A stretch of DNA of 64,000 bases, taken from the NCBI RefSeq assembly GCF_001586275.1, contig NZ_CP014545.1, positions 1,080,501 through 1,144,500 on the forward strand. Direction: 5' to 3'. A model generated the notes under the pieces. That model was not told where the DNA came from, did no database searches, and saw nothing but the letters and a program-made list of their open reading frames with translations. Made by a program: the position numbers and the translations under genes. Position 1 is the first letter of the stretch. Each line of letters starts with the position of its first letter. Positions 57,260 to 64,000 of this stretch are shown here, piece by piece. Source of the DNA: Sphingorhabdus sp. M41 (GTDB taxonomy: Bacteria; Pseudomonadota; Alphaproteobacteria; Sphingomonadales; Sphingomonadaceae).

Positions 57260-58780
57260 ATGCCGAACGGAATCCTGAGCGTGATAAGCGCGCTCACCTA
57301 TATATTCATTCTGTTGTTCGGGCTTGGACTGGCGGCTTTTGTCGTGCTGTTCATCATCGATATCACCCAGAAACAGGATGCGGTGCGGCGGAACTATCCG
57401 GTCATTGGGCGCTTTCGTCATATTTTCTCGACCTTGGGAGAGTTTTTCCGGCAATATTTTTTTGCCATGGACCGCGAGGAATTGCCGTTCAACCGGGCCG
57501 AGCGGGAATGGGTTGAAAGAGCCGGCAAGGGCTTGGACAATACGATCGCCTTTGGATCGACCAAGAATCTTGATCCGCCGGGCACGGCAATTTTTGTCAA
57601 TTGCCCATTTCCTGCGCTTGATAGTGATGCGGCGGAAACCACAACATGCATCATCGGGGAATATTCGAGACATCCCTACGAAGCTACGTCCTTTTTCAAC
57701 ATTTCCGCAATGAGCTTCGGGGCATTGTCTGTGCCAGCGGTTCAGGCCCTGTCGCATGGTGCGAAACTGGCCGGGTGCTGGCTGAATACCGGGGAGGGCG
57801 GCCTGTCGCCTTTTCATCTTGAAGGCGGCTGCGATATTGTCTTTCAGATCGGTACGGCAAAATATGGAGTGCGCAATCCGGACGGCAGCATGAGCGATGA
57901 AAGATTGCAGGCCGTGGCTGCGCACGATCAGGTGAAGATGTTTGAAATCAAGCTTTCCCAAGGTGCCAAGCCGGGCAAGGGCGGGATATTGCCCGGCGAG
58001 AAAGTGAACCGGATGATTGCGGACGTCCGCGGCATAACCGAGGGGCAGTCGAGCATATCGCCGAACCGCCATCCCGAGATCAACAGCGTCGATGAATTGC
58101 TCGACTTCATCCATCATGTGCGGGAAGTCACCGGCAAGCCGACCGGGATCAAGGCTGTGGTCGGCGCCTATGGCTGGCTGGAGGAATTGTGCGAGGCAAT
58201 CCATGAGCGCGGAATCGCGAGCGCTCCGGATTTTTTCACGCTCGATGGCGGCGACGGTGGCACTGGTGCAGCGCCGATGCCGCTGATGGACAATGTCGGA
58301 CTGCAACTGAAGGAAAGCCTGCCGATGCTGTCCGATATCTTTCACCGCTATGGCCTGCGCGACCGGATCAGGATAATCGCTTCGGGAAAGCGGATCACAC
58401 CGTCGAGCGCTGCCTGGGCCATTTGTGCCGGAGCGGATTTCGTCAACACGGCGCGCGGTTTCATGTTCTCGCTCGGCTGTATCCAGTCGCTGAAATGCAA
58501 CAAAAATACCTGCCCGACCGGGGTTACTACCCACAACCCCCGCCTGCAGCGCGGGCTTGATCCGCAGGACAAGAAAGTCAAAGTCGCCAATTACTGCAAG
58601 AATATTGTCCATGAGGTGGAAGTGATCGCGCACAGTTGCGGTGTGGACGAGCCGCGAAAATTGGGCAGAAGACATGTGCGGATCGTACAGGATACGGGGA
58701 AATCAGTGCCGTTCGACGAACTTTGTCCGCGGCCCGATGTGCTTCTGCAATACAGGCCGTCTATGGAAGCTGCCCGATAA
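57260..58780 (+). CDS. FMN-binding glutamate synthase-like protein, membrane-anchored
   Basis: The 506-residue product has one N-terminal membrane helix (VISALTYIFILLFGLGLAAF) and then the FMN/2-oxoglutarate barrel of the glutamate synthase large subunit: ISAMSFGALSVPAVQALSHGA, NTGEGGLSPFH, the FMN block LDGGDGGTGAAPMPLMD and a 3Fe-4S motif C-x5-C-x4-C in CIQSLKCNKNTCPTG near residue 407. The glutaminase domain and the small subunit are absent, so it cannot be a normal GOGAT. The ATG at 57260 follows GAGGGGAAG. Family members are often annotated only by this domain; the reaction is unknown. Confidence 0.85.
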   Translation: MPNGILSVISALTYIFILLFGLGLAAFVVLFIIDITQKQDAVRRNYPVIGRFRHIFSTLGEFFRQYFFAMDREELPFNRAEREWVERAGKGLDNTIAFGSTKNLDPPGTAIFVNCPFPALDSDAAETTTCIIGEYSRHPYEATSFFNISAMSFGALSVPAVQALSHGAKLAGCWLNTGEGGLSPFHLEGGCDIVFQIGTAKYGVRNPDGSMSDERLQAVAAHDQVKMFEIKLSQGAKPGKGGILPGEKVNRMIADVRGITEGQSSISPNRHPEINSVDELLDFIHHVREVTGKPTGIKAVVGAYGWLEELCEAIHERGIASAPDFFTLDGGDGGTGAAPMPLMDNVGLQLKESLPMLSDIFHRYGLRDRIRIIASGKRITPSSAAWAICAGADFVNTARGFMFSLGCIQSLKCNKNTCPTGVTTHNPRLQRGLDPQDKKVKVANYCKNIVHEVEVIAHSCGVDEPRKLGRRHVRIVQDTGKSVPFDELCPRPDVLLQYRPSMEAAR

Positions 58781-58857
58781 TATATATTGTGTCCTGACCG
58801 GCCTCGCGTAGGAATGCATACAGGAAAAAATGCCGGAAATCTGAGAGGAATGACATT

Positions 58858-59712
58858 ATGAAGAAATTACTGATGGCGAGCGCGGCGCTGGCGATGCTGG
58901 GAGCGGCTGTTCCCGCGGTTGCCAATCACCATGAAAAACACGGTGCCGCGATGACGGACGCAAGCCTGCAAGCTATTCTGGATCATGAGCGCCGCGCCGA
59001 CGACAAGGCCCGCGATGACCATCGCCATCCGGCCGAGACGTTGAGTTTCTTCGGCGTCAAACCCGGGCAGACGGTCGTTGAATATGGACCCGGCGGAGGC
59101 TGGTACACGCGTGTGTTGGTGCCTTATCTCGCCGATAGCGGGCAATATATCGCGATCAACGCGGATAGTTCCAACTCCACTTTTCCCGATCGTGCCCGCG
59201 AAGCGCGCACCAAGGGCTGGCCTGAGATCTTCCCTACAACAGCGGCGAAATGGACTGGTACGGATGCCAGCAAGATACTCGCTTTTGAAAGCGACGAACT
59301 GCCGGATGATATGAAGGGCAAGGTCGACCGGATTTTGATTTTCCGGTCGCTGCACGGAATGCTGAACGGCAACCGTGCTGACTTCGAACTGCGCGCTTTG
59401 CGCGACATGCTGGCCGACGACGGGATGGTCGGAATTGTCCAGCACCGCGCCAAAGCGGATGCCTCCTACGCCATGTCCAACGGTAGCAAGGGCTATCTGA
59501 AACAGGCATCGGTCGTGGCATTGTTTGAACTGAACGGTTTCGAGTTGGTCAGCGAGTCCGAAATCAACGCCAATCCCAAGGACACAACCGATTATGAACG
59601 CGGCGTCTGGACATTGCCTCCGGTCCTCGCATTGGGTGACACGAACAAAGCCAAATATCAGGCGATTGGAGAATCAGACCGCATGACATTATTGTTTAAG
59701 AAACGTCCTTAA
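58858..59712 (+). CDS. Exported SAM-dependent methyltransferase-like protein
   Basis: The 284-residue product has a clear signal peptide (MASAALAMLGAAVPAVANH), cleaved near ANH, followed by a class I methyltransferase-like Rossmann domain with motif I VEYGPGGGWYTRVLVPYL and the post-motif YIAINADSS. SAM is not expected in the periplasm, so this could be a periplasmic protein using the fold for another purpose or a misplaced enzyme. Such exported methyltransferase-like proteins occur in sphingomonads and other proteobacteria. It stands between the FMN enzyme and aguB. Confidence 0.82.
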   Translation: MKKLLMASAALAMLGAAVPAVANHHEKHGAAMTDASLQAILDHERRADDKARDDHRHPAETLSFFGVKPGQTVVEYGPGGGWYTRVLVPYLADSGQYIAINADSSNSTFPDRAREARTKGWPEIFPTTAAKWTGTDASKILAFESDELPDDMKGKVDRILIFRSLHGMLNGNRADFELRALRDMLADDGMVGIVQHRAKADASYAMSNGSKGYLKQASVVALFELNGFELVSESEINANPKDTTDYERGVWTLPPVLALGDTNKAKYQAIGESDRMTLLFKKRP

Positions 59713-59730
59713 ACCGCTATCAGGGCTGCT

Positions 59731-60579
59731 ATGACCAATTTAAGCGTAGCGGCCCTGCAGCTGCCCCTCGGTGGCGACGAACAAACGAATATCTATGCCG
59801 TCGGCGGCCTTGTCGCCGAGGCGGCGGAGCAGGGCGCGCAGATCATCCTGCCACCGGAACTGTTTGCCGGCCCCTATTTCTGCAAGACCGAGGACGAAGC
59901 CTTGTTTGCGCTGGCCCAGCCGGTTGGCGAAAGCGCGCCAGTGCTGGCGATGCAGAAGCTCGCCAGACAACATGGTGTGGCGATTCCGGCCAGTTTTTTC
60001 GAACGCGACGGGCAGCATTATTATAATAGCCTTGCGATGATCGATCCCGAAGGCGAGATCATGGGCGTCTATCGCAAGAGCCATATTCCCGACGGCCCCG
60101 GCTATGAGGAAAAATATTATTTCCGCCCCGGAAATACAGGCTTCAAGACCTGGGACGTGTTCGGTACCCGGATCGGTATCGGCATCTGCTGGGACCAATG
60201 GTATCCGGAGACGGCCCGGGCAATGGCGCTGATGGGCGCAGAAATCCTGTTCTATCCCACGGCAATCGGGTCGGAACCCTATGACGCGGACCTCGACACC
60301 AGCCGCATGTGGCGGCGGGCGATGCAAGGCCATGCGGTGAGCAATTGCATGCCGGTAGTCGCCAGCAACCGCATCGGCATCGAAGACGGGCAGGCCTTTT
60401 ACGGACACAGCTTCATCACCAATGAATGGGGTGATCTGGTGACCGAATATGGTTCGCAGGAAACCGGTGTACTGACGGCATCACTCGATCTCGAACAGGC
60501 GCGCAAGCACCGGGCAGGCATGGGATTTTTCAGAGACCGGCGGCCGGAGCTTTACGGGCGTCTGGCCGAGGATATATAG
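59731..60579 (+). CDS. aguB: N-carbamoylputrescine amidase
   Basis: It hydrolyses N-carbamoylputrescine to putrescine, CO2 and ammonia, finishing the route started by AguA. The 282-residue nitrilase-superfamily protein shows the catalytic triad: Glu in ILPPELFAGPYFC, Lys in YRKSHIPDGPGYEEKYYF and Cys in GIGICWDQWYPE near residue 153. The GPGYEEKYYF segment is specific to this amidase branch. It is on the same strand as aguA. Confidence 0.95.
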   Translation: MTNLSVAALQLPLGGDEQTNIYAVGGLVAEAAEQGAQIILPPELFAGPYFCKTEDEALFALAQPVGESAPVLAMQKLARQHGVAIPASFFERDGQHYYNSLAMIDPEGEIMGVYRKSHIPDGPGYEEKYYFRPGNTGFKTWDVFGTRIGIGICWDQWYPETARAMALMGAEILFYPTAIGSEPYDADLDTSRMWRRAMQGHAVSNCMPVVASNRIGIEDGQAFYGHSFITNEWGDLVTEYGSQETGVLTASLDLEQARKHRAGMGFFRDRRPELYGRLAEDI

Positions 60580-60649
60580 GCTTGATCATGGTGAGATCGT
60601 TCGCGTTCTGGTCGTAGCACCGGATACCGACGGTTTTGCTATGGAGACC

Positions 60650-61156
60650 TTATTCACCACGATAGGGTGGTGTGGTTAGCAAAATATCCTTCACCCGATC
60701 ATGGAGGGATTTGCTTTTTAGTGCCAGTTCGATCTTGTCGATTGAGGCTATCAGATCGTCGCCTTCTTTATTCAAATCAATGGCGACCTTGACGAGCGCT
60801 TGCCAGAGCGGGTTTAGTCTTTTGGTCAGCTCATGTCCCCTTGGGGTGAGGTGAATCTCGTTGCGCCGCCGGTCATTTTTGTCGGGCCGAGAAGATACAT
60901 ATCCGGCTTTCTCAAGCGATTGCCGTGATTGGCTAACGGAAACATGGGTGATCCCCAAAGCTTCGGCAATTTCGCGCACCGACATGGGACCGTTGATTAT
61001 CAGTTGGTCAAGAAGCCCAAACCAGCGCTGTTCAAACTCCACGCCCATCAAACTATAGGTGCGGGACGCGTCACGGTCGATGGTCGCGGAAAGCCGGCGC
61101 AATCGTGCACCGAGGTTTGCACCCCGGGAATCATCGAGATATTTTGCTTTTTTCAC
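60650..61156 (-). CDS. MarR-family transcriptional regulator
   Basis: The GTG start at 61156 (VKKAKYLDDSRGANLG) is preferred because a GGAG ribosome site lies 5 bases ahead; a TTG at 61180 would add 8 residues. The 168-residue product has a winged-helix MarR domain with MSVREIAEALGITHVSVSQSRQSLEKAGYVS and the wing RPDKNDRRRNEIHLTPRG. It is divergent from an M19-like dipeptidase gene and probably controls that promoter. The ligand is unknown. Confidence 0.9.
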   Translation of the reverse strand: MKKAKYLDDSRGANLGARLRRLSATIDRDASRTYSLMGVEFEQRWFGLLDQLIINGPMSVREIAEALGITHVSVSQSRQSLEKAGYVSSRPDKNDRRRNEIHLTPRGHELTKRLNPLWQALVKVAIDLNKEGDDLIASIDKIELALKSKSLHDRVKDILLTTPPYRGE

Positions 61157-61173
61157 CTTGGCTCCAGATCGTC

Positions 61174-61203
61174 TTGACAACTATGTAGGTGCCTACCTAT
61201 TAA
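61174..61203 (+). promoter_or_regulatory. Promoter with overlapping operator for the dipeptidase gene
   Basis: TTGACA (61174-61179) and TATTAA (61198-61203) are 18 bases apart. Between them is the palindrome GTAGG-TG-CCTAC (61185-61196), which also overlaps AGGTGCCTACCT. A repressor bound there would block RNA polymerase, and it lies close to the MarR gene start, so it is a good candidate MarR operator. Confidence 0.55.
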
Positions 61204-61232
61204 CGGTGTAACATTCAAGCATTGGATTAAAC

Positions 61233-62351
61233 ATGTTATATTCGACAGATAGGCGTTCGTTCCTTGCCGCAACTTCTGTTGCTGCTGCCGTTTGTGCGAC
61301 ACCGCTGATGGCTGCTACCGAGGGCGTCAAAGAGCAGGCACGCAGGCTGCTCAGTCGATCCATCGTGATAAATGGCAATATGTTGCCAGGTTTTTCGGAT
61401 CCAGTGGATGATCCGCAATTTATCTCCGATGTGCGGGCGACGGGTCTTACTGCGGTCAAGCTGAGTGTAGGCGGAGGTGCCGGTACATTTTCTAATACGG
61501 TCGAACATATCGGATATATCAACAATCAAATTGCCGCTCATAAAGACGTATATATGCCGGTTTTCTCCATTAATGATCTGGTCGAGGCAAAGCGTAGCGG
61601 CAGGGTCGGGATATTCTATGCATTTGAAGATGCTGGCATGCTTGAAGGCAAGGTCGAACGGATCAACTATTTTCATAGTCTCGGCGTGCGGTCGATGCAG
61701 CTATCCTACAATGGCGTGTCACCTTTTGCATCGGGTGTTATGTCGACGAAGCCATCGCAGGGCCTGACCAAAAAAGGTGCTGAGGCCGTGATCACTATGA
61801 ACGGCGTAGGTGTGACGATCGATGTTAGCCATTCGGATGACAAGTCCACGCAGGAGATTGTCGCGCAATCGAGCAAACCGGTGATGATATCGCATGGCGG
61901 CTGCGATGCCATTAACCCGCATCCGCGCAACAAGAGCGATGCGATATTGCGGGCGGTGGCAGACCAGGGCGGTGTATTTGGGCAATATGAACTCTCCTAT
62001 CTGACACCGGGGCTGGAGCAGCAGACACTGGCCGATTATATGCGCCACCTGACCCATGCGCTGAATATTTGCGGAGAAGATCACGTTGGAATCGGTAGCG
62101 ATGCCTTCATGCTGGCCTTCGATACATCGCCTGAAAGCATGAAGGCGTGGGATGACAGCATCAAGCAACGAGCGGATGCCGGTATAGCGGCACCCGGAGA
62201 GGGGCCTCCGCCATTTGCGGTTGGCATGAACGGACCGCACAAGTCACTGGTAATTGCCGAAGGATTGTTGAAAGCCGGATATTCCGAGACTGCAGCAGAG
62301 AAAGTGCTGGGTGGCAATTTCCTTCGGATTTTCAAAGAGACGTGGCGTTAG
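61233..62351 (+). CDS. M19-family (membrane dipeptidase-like) protein, exported
   Basis: The 372-residue product has a Tat-like signal (DRRSFLAATSVAAAVCATPLMA) and the TIM barrel of renal-type dipeptidases. Retained elements are Glu in FYAFEDAGML, His in DVSHSDDKS, His in MISHGGCDAINPHPRN and Asp in DHVGIGSDAF. The usual first zinc pair of DGHNDLP is replaced by INGNMLPG, so the His and Asp ligands of strand 1 are missing. It may be a metal-poor variant, act on another substrate, or be inactive. It is divergent from a MarR gene and overlaps the UDG gene at its 3' end. Confidence 0.85.
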   Translation: MLYSTDRRSFLAATSVAAAVCATPLMAATEGVKEQARRLLSRSIVINGNMLPGFSDPVDDPQFISDVRATGLTAVKLSVGGGAGTFSNTVEHIGYINNQIAAHKDVYMPVFSINDLVEAKRSGRVGIFYAFEDAGMLEGKVERINYFHSLGVRSMQLSYNGVSPFASGVMSTKPSQGLTKKGAEAVITMNGVGVTIDVSHSDDKSTQEIVAQSSKPVMISHGGCDAINPHPRNKSDAILRAVADQGGVFGQYELSYLTPGLEQQTLADYMRHLTHALNICGEDHVGIGSDAFMLAFDTSPESMKAWDDSIKQRADAGIAAPGEGPPPFAVGMNGPHKSLVIAEGLLKAGYSETAAEKVLGGNFLRIFKETWR

Positions 62352-63009
62352 CTTTCAGGACATTCGCAAAAACCTCCTCAAACATCTCCACCGTCAATCG
62401 CCGCGTATTCACATTATACCGGCTGCAGTGATAGCTGTCGATCAGGGTGCGGCCATCTGGTAGTTCGTGCTTCGCGCAGTGGGCGAATTTGTGATCGGCG
62501 AGTTTTGCGCCGGACAGGCGGATGATGCTGTCATGGGCGACCTTCCCGAGAGCCAGGATGATTTTCAGTTCCGGCAATCCGTCCAGCGCTTTGGCTAGAT
62601 AGGGTCGGCAATTGTTAATCTCCGCGCCGGTCGGCTTGTTTTCCGGCGGCAGGCATTTCACCGCGTTGAGAATGATGGCACCGTTCAATGTAATACCGTC
62701 GGCGGGGTCATTGGCGAACACACCATCGACAAAGCCATATTTGGTGAGAGTGGCAAACAGCGTTTCTCCCGAGGCGTCGCCGGTAAACGGCCTGCCGGTG
62801 CGGTTGGCGCCCTCCGTGCCCGGCGCGAGGCCGACGATGGCCAGCCATGCCTCCGGGTCGCCAAAGGCCGGAACCGGGGCGTTCCACCAGTCCGGATGGT
62901 CCTTGCGCAAGGATTTGCGCAGGCCGACCAGTCGCGGACAGCGCCGGCAGCCTTTCGGGGCTTCCGCAGCGGGAAGCGGGGCAAAAGGAAGAGGGCCATG
63001 ATCGCTCAC
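62332..63009 (-). CDS. Uracil-DNA glycosylase, family 5-like (UDGb)
   Basis: The 225-residue product has the iron-sulfur UDG layout: CRRCPRLVGLR near the N-terminus, motif 1 VGLAPGTEGANRTGRPFTGDASG, CLPPENKPT and CRPYLAKAL as further Cys positions, and the C-terminal SYHCSRYNVNTRRLT block. Such enzymes remove uracil and other deaminated bases from DNA. The GANRTGRPFTGD wording fits family 5 better than family 4. It overlaps the dipeptidase gene by 20 bases at the 3' ends. Confidence 0.9.
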   Translation of the reverse strand: MSDHGPLPFAPLPAAEAPKGCRRCPRLVGLRKSLRKDHPDWWNAPVPAFGDPEAWLAIVGLAPGTEGANRTGRPFTGDASGETLFATLTKYGFVDGVFANDPADGITLNGAIILNAVKCLPPENKPTGAEINNCRPYLAKALDGLPELKIILALGKVAHDSIIRLSGAKLADHKFAHCAKHELPDGRTLIDSYHCSRYNVNTRRLTVEMFEEVFANVLKANATSL

Positions 63010-63049
63010 AGCCCCCGCCTAAATTCTATCGGACCTGCGGTCCAGTGGA

Positions 63050-63415
63050 TTAGTCCTTCAGATCAGCCGGTACGATACCGCCCGCTGCTGCAATCTTGTT
63101 CATCACCTGCTTGTGCAGCAGGATATTGTCTTCGGCAGAACCGCTATAGTCGCTGTTGCCGAGCTCCTGCGCCAGTTCCTTGCGATTGCCATAGCTGGCA
63201 TCGATCTGGACCAGCTTCATCAGGTCGACAATCGACGTGCGCCAGTTGAGCTTGTCAGATCCGGGGATGCTGTCCAGCCGTGAAGCGACGTCGACTTCGC
63301 TGATCGCCGCGCGCTTGGCTGGTGCCGCTGCGACGGGTGTTGCCGCAACTTCGGGTTCTGCTGCCTTGGCTTCGCCGCCGAAGATTGCGTTCTTAATCTT
63401 TCCAAAAATGCTCAT
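63050..63415 (-). CDS. DUF3597 domain-containing protein
   Basis: The 121-residue product (ATG at 63415, MSIFGKIKNAIFG) has a Pro/Ala-rich linker and a conserved C-terminal domain LDSIPGSDKLNWRTSIVDLMKLVQIDASYGNRKELAQELG, the DUF3597 hallmark. This domain often occurs in small proteins related by name to LysM/BON stress proteins; the function is unknown. No membrane helix is evident. Confidence 0.88.
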   Translation of the reverse strand: MSIFGKIKNAIFGGEAKAAEPEVAATPVAAAPAKRAAISEVDVASRLDSIPGSDKLNWRTSIVDLMKLVQIDASYGNRKELAQELGNSDYSGSAEDNILLHKQVMNKIAAAGGIVPADLKD

Positions 63416-63662
63416 ATCGTGCTCCATCTTGATTAGCCGGCCTCATTGTCCGACTTTTGCCTGACCATGCCGTTGCATCATCATCTCGGTGTTCCGGTCG
63501 ATGGAGTCAATTGTCCTTCTTCTGCTGTGGCGGTTGTCAGCCACCAATGGCGTGTAAACACTCGTAAAACCCTTGATCAGGCGGTTTCGCGCCCGAAACT
63601 ATGCTAAGGACTGGGCAAGCGATGAATCAAACGGGCCGTCAAGGCAAAGAAGGAGAGCAATG

Positions 63663-64000
63663 ATGAATATTATGGAAGTTTTGCAACAGTCGGGCGGGAT
63701 CGGCACTATGGCCAAGGAATTGGGCATCAACGAGAATGTCGCAGAGGCCGGTGCTGCAGCATTGCTGCCTGCCATATTGGGCGGTTTCAAGAAAACGACA
63801 CAGGCACAACCAGGCGGTCTGGACGGTCTGGGTGGATTGCTCGGCCAGTTGGGCGGTGGTGGACTGCTCGACAGTGTTCTCGGTACGCAGCCGACCCCGG
63901 TCAGCAAAGGCAATGAAGTGCTTGGTCAGATTTTCGGTTCCAAGGAAGTCAGCCGTACTGTCGCTGCTGGCGCAGAACAGCAGACCGGGATCAGCAGCGA
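63663..64000 (+). CDS. DUF937 family protein (3' end cut by window edge)
   Basis: A frame open to base 64000 starts at ATG 63663, 7 bases after AGGAG (an ATG at 63660 is adjacent). It encodes at least 112 residues: NIMEVLQQSGGIGTMAKELG, a small helical block VAEAGAAALLPAILGGFKK and a Gly-rich linker before a segment NEVLGQIFGSKEVSRTVA. This matches the DUF937 (YidB-like) pattern. The function is unknown. Confidence 0.82.
   Translation, partial: MNIMEVLQQSGGIGTMAKELGINENVAEAGAAALLPAILGGFKKTTQAQPGGLDGLGGLLGQLGGGGLLDSVLGTQPTPVSKGNEVLGQIFGSKEVSRTVAAGAEQQTGISS

Overview
The window looks like a chromosomal segment of an alphaproteobacterium of the order Sphingomonadales (family Sphingomonadaceae or a close relative). 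The evidence is the gene order cckA-recA-alaS, the run rpsB-tsf-pyrH-frr-uppS-cdsA-dxr-rseP-bamA-skp-fabZ with no lpx genes after it, a direct-repeat (GTTC-N7-GTTC) LexA site before recA, the moderate-to-high GC content, and a short CTGTCC...GGACAG palindromic repeat of a type common between sphingomonad genes. This is inferred from the sequence alone. No integrase, transposase, phage gene, CRISPR array or plasmid function was seen, so most of the window is core genome with a few accessory clusters.

Layout. 1-6.8 kb: 3' part of a CckA-type hybrid kinase, recA with its SOS box, a candidate small RNA, a GST and alaS. 6.8-12.1 kb: a CPA2 cation antiporter, icd, psd-pssA for phosphatidylethanolamine synthesis, and a small membrane protein. 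12.3-14.6 kb: a GAF-PAS-PAS-HWE kinase with a receiver. 14.85-26.4 kb: translation, isoprenoid, phospholipid and outer-membrane assembly genes, many overlapping by 1-4 bases. 26.4-30.7 kb (minus strand): a 5-oxoprolinase operon (pxpABC) led by an NRAMP-like transporter lacking the usual metal-binding signatures, with a 2-oxoglutarate/Fe(II) oxygenase overlapping its start. 30.8-33.7 kb: an orphan gspJ-gspK pair, tRNA-His and a leucine-dehydrogenase-like enzyme. 34.0-37.9 kb (minus): a lipoprotein beta-propeller phytase and its TonB-dependent receptor, with a Pho-box-like array upstream. 38.0-40.9 kb: a DUF983 protein, then an XRE regulator and a SulP transporter. 41.0-45.9 kb: the cytochrome c maturation operon ccmCDEFGHI (ccmA and ccmB not present here). 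46.0-52.4 kb: kup, rpiB-glyA-nrdR-trmJ, chorismate mutase and rpsD. 52.4-64.0 kb: exported S9 and M28 peptidases, an agmatine-to-putrescine route (aguA, aguB) split by an FMN glutamate-synthase-like enzyme and an exported methyltransferase-like protein, a MarR regulator divergent from an M19-like dipeptidase, a family 5-type uracil-DNA glycosylase, a DUF3597 protein and the start of a DUF937 protein.

The most interesting signals are: (1) a candidate RNA of about 85 nt between recA and the GST gene, with two hairpins that each show the same TCCCCCGA octamer in a 15-nt loop, the second being a terminator; (2) the NRAMP-fold transporter of the pxp operon, whose DPGN and MPH signatures read GPGT and VPY, which suggests that it carries something other than a divalent metal, perhaps 5-oxoproline; (3) the three-repeat Pho-box-like array before the phytase/TonB receptor operon; (4) the MarR/dipeptidase divergent promoter with a palindrome between the -35 and -10 elements. 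None of these has been tested, and the decisive searches are given with each finding.
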